DNA of 64,000 bases, from assembly GCA_030525685.1 (NCBI GenBank), contig JAUNEG010000006.1:30786-94785 (forward strand), given 5' to 3'. Positions 49,130-58,871 of this stretch are shown piece by piece. Every line of letters starts with the position of its first letter. The stretch's first letter is position 1. The notes under the pieces are model-generated. The model ran no database searches. It saw only the letters and a list, made by a program, of their open reading frames with translations, and was not told the DNA's origin. A program made the position numbers and the translations under genes. The stretch comes from Atopobiaceae bacterium. GTDB lineage: Bacteria; Actinomycetota; Coriobacteriia; Coriobacteriales; Atopobiaceae.

Positions 49130-50227
49130 ATGCTCAAGAAGTTTTCCGTTTGGGGATACCGCACCTTCGAGAAGAACGTAACCCTCGATCTTTCTAAGAC
49201 GCGAGAATACAAATTCAACGAGGAAGACGTCCGTAATGGCATCGTCAACAATGGTCTTGTCATTGGACGCAACGCCTCTGGCAAATCCAACCTGGCACGT
49301 GCGATCTCGGACATCGCTGACGTTTTCTATCGGGGCTCCTGGGGCGACGTTGCTTCCGAAGACCCACTTTTCCTCAATGCGGACAACGGCTCTGGTTTTG
49401 CGAGCTTCGAGTACGTCTTTCAGTTTGACGATCAAGAGGTGACTTACTCATACGATAGAACGCCAAGCGGTGCGTTTCTTCATGAGAGGCTTATGCTCGG
49501 CGAGGAGCTCGTGTTCGACTTTGACAACTCGGCCGCGCGCCTTCGCGGTGGGAATCTGTCCTTAGTGGGGGCCCAGCACGTCAACTGGAAATACGACGAC
49601 GCCTATCTTTGCCTGCTCTCGTACGTCATCAATACGGTACCTCGTGATAGGCTCGGGATCCTAGACAAGCTGAGTCGCTTCGTGGGCGCGATGCAGGTCT
49701 TTGACCTTAATCGCGCAAGAGATACGAATGTCAGGGGATTCGCTCAAAAGATAATCGATAGGGGAAAGGTTTCGGAGTTCGAAGACTTCCTACGTCGCTT
49801 TGGCGTAGACGAGCATCTAGTCGAGATGACCGATCCGGATGGGAGAAAGTCAATCTACAGCAAGCATTCTCAGCGGCTTATTCCCTTTGCAGAGGCGTGT
49901 TCGAGCGGAACGATGATGTTGCTGCGCCTATATTCGAAGTATGCATTGCAACCGGTGAAATCATTCTGCTTCTTTGACGAGTTTGACGCATATTGTCATT
50001 TTGAGATGGCCGAGGAGCTCGTGAGATTCTTCGGGGAGTCTTCAGAATGCCAGACCATCTGCAGCACGCATAACACGAGCCTGGTAAAGAATGACGTCAT
50101 GCGTCCAGACTGCGTATTCCTACTCTCGAATGACAGGACTCTTGCTTCGCTTTCCGACAGGACCAGCCGCGAGCTTCGTCAGGGCCACAACATCGAGAAG
50201 CTCTACCGGAACGGGGAATTTGGCTGA
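49130..50227 (+). CDS. AAA/OLD-type ATPase of a candidate defence operon
   Basis: The 365-residue SMC/ABC-like ATPase has Walker A GRNASGKS (46-53), a signature-like ACSSGTMMLLRL, Walker B SFCFFDEFD (278-286) and the H-loop STHN (312-315). It is related to the ATPases of RloA, AbiL and PARIS-type anti-phage systems. The stop overlaps the next ATG (TGATG-type coupling). GC is clearly lower than in the flanking genes, a sign of acquisition by transfer. Confidence 0.82.
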   Translation: MLKKFSVWGYRTFEKNVTLDLSKTREYKFNEEDVRNGIVNNGLVIGRNASGKSNLARAISDIADVFYRGSWGDVASEDPLFLNADNGSGFASFEYVFQFDDQEVTYSYDRTPSGAFLHERLMLGEELVFDFDNSAARLRGGNLSLVGAQHVNWKYDDAYLCLLSYVINTVPRDRLGILDKLSRFVGAMQVFDLNRARDTNVRGFAQKIIDRGKVSEFEDFLRRFGVDEHLVEMTDPDGRKSIYSKHSQRLIPFAEACSSGTMMLLRLYSKYALQPVKSFCFFDEFDAYCHFEMAEELVRFFGESSECQTICSTHNTSLVKNDVMRPDCVFLLSNDRTLASLSDRTSRELRQGHNIEKLYRNGEFG

Positions 50228-51036
50228 TGAACGCGCATACTCGCTCTGAAATAAGGCTGTTGCTGGTGGTGGAGGGAGACAAGACAGAGCCGCGCCTCAT
50301 GGAACATTGCTTTGAGCTGCTCAATTTGGAGGGTGTCTCCTACGAGATTGTGCCCTTTAGTACCAATATCTATCAGCTCATCAGATACGTTGACGAGAAT
50401 TATGACGGCGACTTTGAGAACATAGAGATCCAGGCGGTTCTCAGGGAGCTGTACCCGGAGCGGGCGATGCTTCTTGATGGTGGCTTCACTGATACTGTTC
50501 TTGTGTTCGATTACGACCCACAAGACGGCGCTTTCGACCAGTCTCGTCTCGAGGAGGTTATGTCGCTTCTCAAGGAAAGCACTGATTTGGGGAAGCTCTT
50601 CTTGAACTATCCGGCTGTTGAGGCACTTAGGGACTTTTCTAGTTACGGCGAAAGGTCGTTCTACGATAGCGCCGTGCGGAAGGACGAGCTCGCGAAAGGT
50701 GGATATAAGCGCGTGGTGAGAGGGCGCGTGCCGCCCCCTCAGTTTACGGATTTCAAACGCCTCTCCTCCCCTGACCTCGCAAACATTATTGCCATGAATG
50801 TGGGCAAGATTCAGCACCTCGTGGCGCCCATGCCTATCGAGGACACCGTGAGCTGGGCGCGACGTCCCAACCTTACTGACGAATACCTTGAACTCAGTCT
50901 TGAGGACCTACTTCGCCTCCAAGGGAAGGAGCTGAGCCAGGGGAGGGTGTTCATATGCGGGACCTGCCTGTTCTTCTTTTTGGATTACTGGGGGCGCGAG
51001 GCGATTGACCCACTTTGGAGAAAGGCCTCGGCGTAG
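50227..51036 (+). CDS. RloB/AbiLii-like TOPRIM-type partner protein
   Basis: The 269-residue protein has an N-terminal LLLVVEGDKTEP (acidic TOPRIM/RloB motif) and FDYDPQDGAFD with the second acidic cluster. KLFLNYPAVEALRDF is a segment I associate with AbiL-type partners. It probably is the nuclease or effector controlled by the upstream ATPase. Translational coupling and shared low GC support a two-gene unit. Confidence 0.72.
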   Translation: MNAHTRSEIRLLLVVEGDKTEPRLMEHCFELLNLEGVSYEIVPFSTNIYQLIRYVDENYDGDFENIEIQAVLRELYPERAMLLDGGFTDTVLVFDYDPQDGAFDQSRLEEVMSLLKESTDLGKLFLNYPAVEALRDFSSYGERSFYDSAVRKDELAKGGYKRVVRGRVPPPQFTDFKRLSSPDLANIIAMNVGKIQHLVAPMPIEDTVSWARRPNLTDEYLELSLEDLLRLQGKELSQGRVFICGTCLFFFLDYWGREAIDPLWRKASA

Positions 51037-51098
51037 CTTTACAGTCACGGTTGATGGGGCGCGCTGCGCTATGCTGTGAGCCGTCGAGAGGAGCGGAC

Positions 51099-51497
51099 AT
51101 GCTGCAGAGGGACTACGTCCTGGAGATCATCGGCCAGTTCGTCGAGGGCGTCTCGCGCGCGCTGCGCCGCGCCGCGGCGGGCGAGAAGGACGGTCTCGTC
51201 GAGACGGAGCGCGAGATCGGCGAGCTCCTCGAGCTCGACCACGCGACCGCCCTCGCCCTCGCGCCGGACTCGCTCGTCACGATGATGGTGCTCTCCGGCA
51301 TGGGGGACTCCGTCGCCGCCTACGTCTGCTACGCGCTCGAGCGCCTCTCCCGCCTCTACGAGGCCGCCGGCGACGAGGACCTCGTCGGCCTGCGCAGCCT
51401 CCAGGCCAAGGCGGTCGCCGAGTCCTTCGGCTGCGACCCGTCGACGCCGCCCGCCGAGCTTGCGGCGCTGGACCGGGAGCTTTTCACGGACTGCTAG
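51099..51497 (+). CDS. Hypothetical helical protein (DUF6483-like)
   Basis: The 132-residue all-helical protein starts at ATG 51099 behind GAGAGGAGC. The sequence begins MLQRDYVLEIIGQFVEGVSR and contains repeated Leu-rich helices. It resembles small proteins common in Coriobacteriia and Firmicutes of unknown function. GC returns to the chromosomal level here, so it marks the end of the acquired ATPase operon. Confidence 0.6.
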   Translation: MLQRDYVLEIIGQFVEGVSRALRRAAAGEKDGLVETEREIGELLELDHATALALAPDSLVTMMVLSGMGDSVAAYVCYALERLSRLYEAAGDEDLVGLRSLQAKAVAESFGCDPSTPPAELAALDRELFTDC

Positions 51498-51554
51498 CGT
51501 GTAATGTCTGACGCATCGCGTGAAGAAATAATCCGTCAAATCCCGCGTGCGCCA

Positions 51555-51842
51555 TCATTCGCCATTGGCGTGGTAGACAAATCCCTGGTCCATCCTGAAG
51601 GACAGCGCAACCTCGAGCTTGGCGAGCGTGCTCAGCGTGAGGTTCTGCTTGCCGGCGATGATGCGTGATATCTGGCTCCTGTCCATTCCGCAGCGCTCGG
51701 CCAGCTGGTTCTGGTTGATGCCGAGCTCCTTCATGCGCGCGTAGACGGACCCCGAGATGTCCATGCGGTGATCGTGGGCGAGGTCCTCGCTGCCCACCTC
51801 CTCTTCGGCAAGCCACTTGAGGCTGCTTCCGTCCCTAATCAT
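51555..51842 (-). CDS. XRE-family regulator (HigA-like)
   Basis: The 95-residue protein has its HTH in residues 42-70 (INQNQLAERCGMDRSQISRI), then GKQNLTLSTLAKLEVAL as in HigA-type antitoxins. No toxin gene lies beside it. The palindrome GATTGCT/AGCAATC at 51870-51886, just upstream, is the likely self-binding site. Confidence 0.75.
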   Translation of the reverse strand: MIRDGSSLKWLAEEEVGSEDLAHDHRMDISGSVYARMKELGINQNQLAERCGMDRSQISRIIAGKQNLTLSTLAKLEVALSFRMDQGFVYHANGE

Positions 51843-51869
51843 GCTGCCTCCCTTGCGGCACTATCTGCA

Positions 51870-51886
51870 GATTGCTGGAAGCAATC
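51870..51886. promoter_or_regulatory. Operator-like palindrome upstream of the XRE gene
   Basis: GATTGCT-GGA-AGCAATC is a perfect 7-bp inverted repeat 28 bases ahead of the start codon. The gap around it is AT-richer than its flanks. Confidence 0.5.
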
Positions 51887-52074
51887 CCAATCAGGAATCA
51901 GTAGTTGACTTATAACACACATCATAGGTACTTGCTTGGGTAAACACTTCACGCAAGGTCTCGCCATGTTCCTCCACCTCTCACCCCATCGCTCGCGCAA
52001 CATCGACGAGACGGGCAAATCTGCGTAATAATGAGCTGAATGTGTTGCAGCCGGCAGATGGGGGCGGGGGTCAT

Positions 52075-53223
52075 ATGGAACTGGTCGCGTGGGTAATCCG
52101 CGTGCTCTATCGGCTCTTCTGCCTCCTCCCGCTGCGTCGGCGCATCGTCTTCCTCTCGCGCCAGGCGGAGCGCCCGTTCGACTTCGCCCTCCTGGAGCCC
52201 GCTCTGCGCGAGCGCTTCCCCGGACATGAGATCGCCTGGTGCTGCGTGCACGAGATCGGCCGCATGAGCGTCCCCCTCATGCTGCGCCAGCTCTGGTACG
52301 CGGCGACCTCCGAGCTCTGCCTCGTGGACGGCTACGTCCCGGCGGTCTCGCTGCCGAGCTCGCATCGCGGCAAGGTCGTCCAGGTCTGGCACGCCCCCGG
52401 CGCCATCAAGAAGTTCGGCTACCAGGCGCTGGACACGCCCGCCGGCCGCAGCTCGCGCGCCGCCCGCGCGCTCCGGATGCACCGGGGCTACGACCTCGTC
52501 GTCGCGGGCATGCCCGGCGCGGTGGGCGCTCTCTCGGAGGCCTTCGACGTACCGACGGAGAAGATCGACCCGCTCGGGCTCCCGCGCATCGACTACCTGC
52601 GCTCGCCCGAGCTCGCCGAGCTCCGCGAGAGGCGCTACGCGCGCGCTGAGAGGGCCGTGGCTGATGCCTTTGGCGGGGGAGGGGACCCCCGTCTCACCGT
52701 CCTCTACGCCCCGACCTTCCGCAAGGGCAACGCCGACGCGCTCTGGCTCGAGCACGCCGTATCCGCCCTGCGCTCCGCGCTCGCCGCGACCGGCGTCCCA
52801 GTTCGTCTCATGGTGGCCAGCCACCCGCTCGAGACGGTCGAGGAGCACGACGAGAAGGACGGCGTCCCCGTTGCGTTCCTGCACGGCACGCCCACGATCG
52901 ACCTCCTACACCTCGCTGACTACGTGGTCACGGACTACTCGACCGTCGCCTTCGAGGCCGGCTACGCGGAGCGTCGGGTCCTCTTCTACGTCCCGGACAT
53001 AGAGGAGTACCGCGTGTCCCCGGGCCTGAACATCGACCCGCTGGAGGAGCTGCCCACGGTCTCCTCGGTTGATGCCCGGGCGCTGGCAAACAGCGTCGTC
53101 GGAAACGTGCCGTATGATAAGGGGGCCTTCCGCGCCTTCATGGACGAGAACGCCCGATGTGTGCTCGGGGGCTCCATAGACAGGATTGCAGACGCGCTTG
53201 CGGCCTTCGCCGCGGCTAGATAG
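52075..53223 (+). CDS. CDP-glycerol:glycerophosphate glycerophosphotransferase-like protein (TagB/TagF family)
   Basis: This 382-residue protein has an N-terminal hydrophobic helix and the family motifs VVQVWHAPGAIKKFGY, LGLPRIDYL, LYAPTFRKGN and YVVTDYSTVAFEAGYAERR. It probably adds glycerol phosphate (or similar polyol phosphate) to a lipid-linked wall polymer at the membrane. It is the first gene of the wall-polymer locus. ATG 52075 has GGGGGCGGGGG upstream. Confidence 0.83.
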   Translation: MELVAWVIRVLYRLFCLLPLRRRIVFLSRQAERPFDFALLEPALRERFPGHEIAWCCVHEIGRMSVPLMLRQLWYAATSELCLVDGYVPAVSLPSSHRGKVVQVWHAPGAIKKFGYQALDTPAGRSSRAARALRMHRGYDLVVAGMPGAVGALSEAFDVPTEKIDPLGLPRIDYLRSPELAELRERRYARAERAVADAFGGGGDPRLTVLYAPTFRKGNADALWLEHAVSALRSALAATGVPVRLMVASHPLETVEEHDEKDGVPVAFLHGTPTIDLLHLADYVVTDYSTVAFEAGYAERRVLFYVPDIEEYRVSPGLNIDPLEELPTVSSVDARALANSVVGNVPYDKGAFRAFMDENARCVLGGSIDRIADALAAFAAAR

Positions 53224-53234
53224 GGGAGAGGCAC

Positions 53235-54542
53235 ATGAAGACCGTAGGAACAGCGAGAAGGCTCGTCCGCTCTGCGGGGCTCGGCGTCCTTCGACACATG
53301 CCGCGCACGCGCCTCTTCGTCCGACAGCGCTACTGGGCCCACGAGCGCCGCAAGTACGATGCCATGGCCTCCAAGGTGCCCGTTGACGAGAAGCTCGTCT
53401 TCTTCGAGTCGGTCGGCGGACGCTCGTTCTCCTGCTCGCCGAGGGCCATCTACCTTGCCATGCTCAGCCAGGAGCGCTTTGCTGACTATCGTTTCGTCTG
53501 GAGCTTCAATGGAGCGGAGCGCACCGAAGGGGCGACTGATGGTGAGGCCCTGCTCCACAACGATCGCACGACCATCGTCCAGCACGGCTCCGAGGAATAC
53601 TTCCGTACCTTGGCTTCCGCTAAGGTCCTCGTGCTCAACACGCGCCTCCCCGAGTACGTAACCCCCAAGCCCAGCCAGGTCTTCGTGCAGTGCTGGCACG
53701 GCACGCCCCTCAAGCGCCTGGGCTATGACGTGGAGATCGAGACCACCAACGCCCTCAACACCACGCAGGAGCTCGCCGACCGCTTTGGCCTGGACGCGAA
53801 GAAGTGGACGTATCTGCTCTCGCCCTCGCCCTACACCTCAAAGCACCTGGCGGACGCCTTCGGCCTGCCCGAGGAGCGTCGCCCCAGCGTGATCATCGAG
53901 GAGGGCTATCCCAGAAACGACGAGATCGCCCTCGCCCACGCGGACGTCGCCGGCTCCCGCCAGGCGGAGCTCCGCCATGCCCTCGGCGTCCCCGAGGGCA
54001 AGAAGGTCCTGCTTTACGCCCCCACCTGGAGGGACGACTCCTACAAGGCGGGCGTCGGCTACACGTTTGACTACCTCATCGACTTCGACCTGCTGCGTCG
54101 GGAGCTCGGCGACGAGTGGGTCGTGCTCTTCCGCCCGCACTACTACATCGCCAATCACTTCGACTTCTCCGCCTACGAGGGCTTCGTCATCGACGTCGCC
54201 CAGTGGCCCAACATCAACGAGCTCTACATCGCCGCCGACGCCCTGGTCACGGACTACTCGAGCGTCATGTTCGACTATGCGATCTTGCGTCGTCCCATCG
54301 CCCTCTTCGTCCCGGACTACGAGAGCTACGCCAACGACATTCGCGGCTTCTACTTCGACCTCAAGGAGATTCCCGGTCCCCACTGCATGGAGACCAAGGA
54401 GCTCGTCGACGTCCTCAAGGACCTGGACGGCTACTGGGAGAGGTATGGCTCTGCCTACGACGCCTACGTCGAACGCTTCTGTCCCAAGGACGACGGTCAC
54501 GCCGCCGAGCGTGTCATCGAGCGCGTGTGGAATCGCATTTAG
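53235..54542 (+). CDS. CDP-glycerol glycerophosphotransferase (TagF/TagB family)
   Basis: The 435-residue enzyme has FVQCWHGTPLKRLGYD, EGYPRNDEI, LLYAPTWRDDSYK, LFRPHYYIANHF and ALVTDYSSVMFDYAILRRP, the complete motif set of polymerising or priming glycerophosphotransferases. It starts 11 bases after the previous gene with GGGGAGAGG, so both are one operon. Its substrate would be CDP-glycerol made by the tagD product downstream. Confidence 0.88.
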   Translation: MKTVGTARRLVRSAGLGVLRHMPRTRLFVRQRYWAHERRKYDAMASKVPVDEKLVFFESVGGRSFSCSPRAIYLAMLSQERFADYRFVWSFNGAERTEGATDGEALLHNDRTTIVQHGSEEYFRTLASAKVLVLNTRLPEYVTPKPSQVFVQCWHGTPLKRLGYDVEIETTNALNTTQELADRFGLDAKKWTYLLSPSPYTSKHLADAFGLPEERRPSVIIEEGYPRNDEIALAHADVAGSRQAELRHALGVPEGKKVLLYAPTWRDDSYKAGVGYTFDYLIDFDLLRRELGDEWVVLFRPHYYIANHFDFSAYEGFVIDVAQWPNINELYIAADALVTDYSSVMFDYAILRRPIALFVPDYESYANDIRGFYFDLKEIPGPHCMETKELVDVLKDLDGYWERYGSAYDAYVERFCPKDDGHAAERVIERVWNRI

Positions 54543-54613
54543 CGAGCAGTTGTTCTGAGCTAAAACGTATACTGTCAGAGCTCTGAAACGTCTTCGACAG
54601 GGGGGGTTAGCTC

Positions 54614-54861
54614 ATGTCCGACGCCCCCAACGTCCATTTTGGAGACACGCGGGCTGTAAAGGTCTTCGTCGTGTCCTGACTTATGGCACTTTCGACCTAC
54701 TCCACTATGGTCACATCCGCCTGCTTCGTCGCGCTGCGGCGTTGGGCGACTATCTCGTTGTGGCCCTCTCCACCGATGAGTTCAACGCCTCGAAGGGCAG
54801 GCAGAGCTTCTACTCCTACGGCGTGCGCAAGGAGATGCTCGAGGCCATCCTCAAGGAGTAG
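54614..54861 (+). pseudogene. Decayed glycerol-3-phosphate cytidylyltransferase (second tagD copy)
   Basis: The sequence matches the intact tagD at 58872 from [19 protein letters not shown] to RKEMLEAI, then jumps to LKE and the stop. About 200 bp of the middle are lost. A one-base shift also separates the start ([11 protein letters not shown]) from the body. The last 85 bases before the deletion are nearly identical to the intact gene, so duplication was recent or is maintained by conversion. Confidence 0.88.
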
Positions 54862-55253
54862 CGACTCTCGCCATATGTTTTTAGGTGCATCTTCGTCGTG
54901 ATTTTGCACACAAGTATTGGTGGCTTGATGCCTGGCCAAGCAATTGATTTGCTCATATGATTTGACTCCGTAGCTGTTGCCAGTGCTGTTTGACGTTCGA
55001 CTTCAACCTGCCGCACATAACGACAAAACGAGATATAGCCATGTATTTGCTGTGGAATCAAGCAAGGTCGGTTCAGTGGCCGTCCGGTGTTTCCGCAAAA
55101 GGAGGACTGTTCTTGGCTGCTGAGGTTTTCATGTCTCCTTAGATGTCTTTCTAGGCGTGGGGTATAGTTCGTGAGGACAATCCATCATGGTTTCGACGAT
55201 GAGATGCTTGCGTCACCAGGTTTGTTGGCGGTGCACGAAAAAGGAGCTTGGAC
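54862..55253 (+). other. 392-bp intergenic region, no gene
   Basis: This is lower-GC DNA with no credible coding frame. An AAAGGAGG at 55098 is followed by a TTG frame of only nine codons. GGGGTATAGT near 55159 could be a -10 box for the glycosyltransferase gene. Confidence 0.45.
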
Positions 55254-58200
55254 TTGCATAAGGTAAGCGTAGTCATTCCGATCTTCAATGTGCGAGACTA
55301 TCTTGCCGAGTGTCTCGACTCGGTTGTCGCACAAACAATTGATTCGCTGCAGGTCATTCTGGTTGATAACGGCTCAACGGATGGCAGCAGAGAGATTGCT
55401 GATGATTATGCCGCTCGATACGACAATTTTGAAAGCCATCACACTAGCATCAAGGGCCTAGGGCATGCGAGAAATCACGGCGTTCAGTTTGCTGACGGAG
55501 AATATATCTGCTTTTTAGACTCAGATGACACCGTACCCACATATGCATATAAAAAGATGTATCAACTTGCTGAAATGTACGATTGCGACCTTGTTGTGGG
55601 GGATGTTGTCCGCTTTAACAGTGTAAGGGAGCATCCGAGCGGCCTTCATCGACGGGCTTTTTCCGGCCTTCCTAAGCTTGCTCATATCAGTAGGAACCCT
55701 TCCCTTTTCAATGATACGACCTCCTGGAATAAGCTATTCAAAAGATCGTTCTACTTTGATAACGACTTATTTTGGGCTGAGGGAATGCTGTATGAAGACA
55801 TTCCAGTTACTGTCCCGGCTCATGTTCTTGCCCGACGAGTCGGTTACCTAAATCAGGTTGTGTATCGATGGCGCTTACGTGATGGAGGAGATGCTTCCAT
55901 CACGCAGCGAAAGAAGGAATTAGAGAACTTTGCTGATCGCCTCAAGGCGATTAATCTGGTGGATGCCTTCTTCGACGAGCATGTCTCTGACCGAGATCTT
56001 CATATGGAGAAAGACTTCAAGTGGCTTGACATGGACTTCAAGCTCTATTGGAGCGTATTGTTCGGCGTCAATGATACTTATGTAAATACCTATGTCGACG
56101 CTGTGTCCGCCTACCTTGATAGGGTGGATCCACGTGCTCTTCAGCGGCTTCGGGCAATAGACAGAATCGTCTATTGGTATATAAAAAATAAAGATACAGA
56201 GGGAATGCTTTCTGCGATTGCTTTTGCGAAAAAAGGCTATAAAGCAATTAGCGTCACGCGTGAAAGGAACGGTCATTTCCGCGGGAAGTTCCCGTTCAAG
56301 GGCTTGCCAGAACAGCTAGACGACATGACTCCGGAATTGCTGGAGCGTGGTTTAAAAGTTAAGCTAATGTCTATCAAGCATCATCCTGGGGGCTCTATTC
56401 AGGTGCGGGGCGAAGCGCGCGTCCCCCGACTTTCGCAGGCGACCCCCAATAGCTCTCATATGCAGTTTAGCTTGGTAGATAGCAACGACAATCACATTTC
56501 TTATCTATCCAGTAGAATAACTAGAGCGCGTAGCCCTCTATCCGTTAGAGTGAGCAGGGTCTATCGGACCTTACACATCGACAACCAAACTTTTCGAGGC
56601 TTCGAATTCGATATTCCAGAATCTTTGCTTAGAAGTCTTGCGGCGGGAGATTATTTCATTCATATCAAGTTTAACCTTAACAAGTTGCCCGCTCAGACTG
56701 TGCGCGTGAGTTCTGCAGGGAATAAAGCAGTCCGCCTCCCGGGCCCGATTGACCTAGGGTACACAAAGGTTGCCACTTCGCTTAATGCCCAGCACGAGCT
56801 TAAAATTCATGTTCGAGAAGTGATGAACCGCGCCCTAAGTGTGTCTTTCATTGGGAATGCCTCTCTCAAAGTTCAGGGAGAGTCCTTCGCTTCCGTTGTT
56901 GAGCTTTCCTCGCTGCGACGCGATCCGTCGTGGTCAGGATGTCTTGACCAGTGTGATTACGACTATTTCGATCAGAAACCTTATTTCATCCATGATAGTA
57001 CCCATAATTCGGCTGTTCGAGTCTACGGTAACCAATATGGCGAACTCTGCGCCGAAAGCGTCTCGATTGCTCCGGTTATATCAGATATTAGACTTGACGA
57101 CGGGATTCTATATGTCAAGCTCTCCTCGCTCCTATTTGATGACGCTTCGTGTTTTAGTACTGTCAAACTAACTGGCCGCCAGTTTGGCCAAACCGCATCT
57201 CTCGAGAATTCAAACTCTTTAGATTTAAATTGTGGCGAGAGCGAATGGATGATTGATCTCGCCTCGTCCTCAGCGAAATCCTTGAGAACCGACAGCTATG
57301 ATTTCTCTGTTGTTGTCCAGTCCAAATCATTTGACAGGTCAATTCAAGTAAACGCTGTGAACGGCGTTTGTTATGACGCTCTTGCCGTGTCTCAGATCAT
57401 ATCTGGATATAAGTACTCATTTGAGGGTCTTGGTGCCTCAATCTGTCTCTTGTCGAAGTATGTCCAGCCAAAATACGAAAATACGAAATTCAAAAGGAAA
57501 GCGGTTGAGCTCTGTGTTTATCCCCTGTTTAGGGCTCTTCCGATTCGTAAGAACTGGGTTGTCTTTGAGTCCTCGTGGGGAAATAAAACGGATTGCAATC
57601 CCGGGGCGTTCTATAATTATCTCCAGCGTTTCCACCCAGAATATCAGTGTATCTGGTCCCTGAACGATATCAGAACTGATTTGGGGGGGAATGGTCGGCG
57701 TGTAACAAAAGGGAGTCTGAAGTATTTCTACGCGATGGCTCGCACAAAGTATCTAATTAATAATGTCAACTTTACAGATTCATATGTAAAGCGTCCGGGT
57801 CAAATTGAGATCCAGACTATGCATGGAACGCCTCTAAAAACTTTGGGCTTGGACGTCCCGGGAGAACTGGAAACTCAAGAAGAGAGGGACCGCTTTCTTA
57901 GGAGGCGAGCACGTTGGGACTATCTCGTTGTTCAGTCCCCGCGAGCCAAGGAGATCACTACTTCGTGTTATGACTATCACAAAGCGTTTCTCGAGACGGG
58001 CTATCCTAGAAACGATTCTCTGTTTGCTAGGAATAACCCTGAATCAATCGCCAATATTAAAGAGCGACTGGGCTTTTCTCGAAAGAAAAAACTGGTCCTG
58101 TATGCGCCAACTTGGAGAATCAAGAATTCGTTTGAGTTGAAGCTGGATATGGGGCGCCTTGTGTCTGAGTTCGGGGACTCATACGAGTTTGCTCTACGTG

Positions 58201-58610
58201 TACACCAGTTTGCGTACGCTGGCGTAAACCCCGCTGATTTACCAGAGGGGGTTCACGACGTGAGCCTGGTCAAAGACATGGAGGATCTACTCTTAATTTC
58301 TGATGTTCTTATTACCGATTACTCATCAGTAATGTTTGACTATGTCTTGCTAAAGCGCCCGATTCTCTTCTATGTATATGATTTGGAGAACTACAGAGAT
58401 GTTCTGCGAGGATTCAATGTGAGCCTTGAGGACGAGGCACCGGGCCCGCTTTTAGAGACCACCGATGATGTACTGGATGCAATCTCGAGCATTGATGATT
58501 TCGAGAATAGGTATCACGAGGCCTTCGCCAACTTCTATGAAAAATACTGTTCCTTTGAACATGGCGATGCGTGTGAGCAGATTTATAACAAGGTATTTCG
58601 CGATGTATGA
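55254..58610 (+). CDS. Bifunctional GT2 glycosyltransferase / CDP-glycerol glycerophosphotransferase
   Basis: The 1118-residue protein starts at TTG 55254, seven bases after AAGGAG. Residues 1-230 are a GT-A glycosyltransferase (KVSVVIPIFNVRDYLAECL, VDNGSTDGS, CFLDSDD). The centre (about 390-720) is an unrecognised beta-rich region. Residues 760-1115 are a TagF-like transferase (QTMHGTPLKTLGLD, TGYPRNDSLF, LYAPTWRIKNS, LITDYSSVMFDYVLLKRP). It could add alternating sugar and glycerol phosphate units. GC is much lower than in the flanking genes, suggesting transfer, and it lies between the two tagD copies. Confidence 0.85.
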   Translation: MHKVSVVIPIFNVRDYLAECLDSVVAQTIDSLQVILVDNGSTDGSREIADDYAARYDNFESHHTSIKGLGHARNHGVQFADGEYICFLDSDDTVPTYAYKKMYQLAEMYDCDLVVGDVVRFNSVREHPSGLHRRAFSGLPKLAHISRNPSLFNDTTSWNKLFKRSFYFDNDLFWAEGMLYEDIPVTVPAHVLARRVGYLNQVVYRWRLRDGGDASITQRKKELENFADRLKAINLVDAFFDEHVSDRDLHMEKDFKWLDMDFKLYWSVLFGVNDTYVNTYVDAVSAYLDRVDPRALQRLRAIDRIVYWYIKNKDTEGMLSAIAFAKKGYKAISVTRERNGHFRGKFPFKGLPEQLDDMTPELLERGLKVKLMSIKHHPGGSIQVRGEARVPRLSQATPNSSHMQFSLVDSNDNHISYLSSRITRARSPLSVRVSRVYRTLHIDNQTFRGFEFDIPESLLRSLAAGDYFIHIKFNLNKLPAQTVRVSSAGNKAVRLPGPIDLGYTKVATSLNAQHELKIHVREVMNRALSVSFIGNASLKVQGESFASVVELSSLRRDPSWSGCLDQCDYDYFDQKPYFIHDSTHNSAVRVYGNQYGELCAESVSIAPVISDIRLDDGILYVKLSSLLFDDASCFSTVKLTGRQFGQTASLENSNSLDLNCGESEWMIDLASSSAKSLRTDSYDFSVVVQSKSFDRSIQVNAVNGVCYDALAVSQIISGYKYSFEGLGASICLLSKYVQPKYENTKFKRKAVELCVYPLFRALPIRKNWVVFESSWGNKTDCNPGAFYNYLQRFHPEYQCIWSLNDIRTDLGGNGRRVTKGSLKYFYAMARTKYLINNVNFTDSYVKRPGQIEIQTMHGTPLKTLGLDVPGELETQEERDRFLRRRARWDYLVVQSPRAKEITTSCYDYHKAFLETGYPRNDSLFARNNPESIANIKERLGFSRKKKLVLYAPTWRIKNSFELKLDMGRLVSEFGDSYEFALRVHQFAYAGVNPADLPEGVHDVSLVKDMEDLLLISDVLITDYSSVMFDYVLLKRPILFYVYDLENYRDVLRGFNVSLEDEAPGPLLETTDDVLDAISSIDDFENRYHEAFANFYEKYCSFEHGDACEQIYNKVFRDV

Positions 58611-58654
58611 GATTTGAGCCGAGCTCACTAACCCAGAACTACCTAAGAAATGGC

Positions 58655-58695
58655 TGTCACCCCACCCCGACGCATATTGTCGGGGTGGGGTGACA
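58655..58695 (+). terminator. Long perfect hairpin after the bifunctional transferase gene
   Basis: The 17-bp perfect stem starting TGTCACCCCACCCC has a 7-base loop, GCATATT. It is followed by GATTATAAT, not by a T run. It probably ends the transcript or protects its 3' end. Confidence 0.55.
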
Positions 58696-58871
58696 GATTA
58701 TAATGATGATAGTTTGATGAGGTCGAATTACTTGGTTCGGCGTGATTTAGCGAGGAAATTGGATGGCGCTCAACATGCTTACCTCGGATTTGCTTTACCT
58801 CTTTCCGATTTTCCACTAATGTCTGTCCAACGTCCCATTCTTAAGGATTTGCTACTTGGGAGGCTACTAAA

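Noticed and set aside
54683..54901. 72-codon frame over the tagD remnant
   Set aside because: It is a shifted-frame reading of the decayed tagD sequence.
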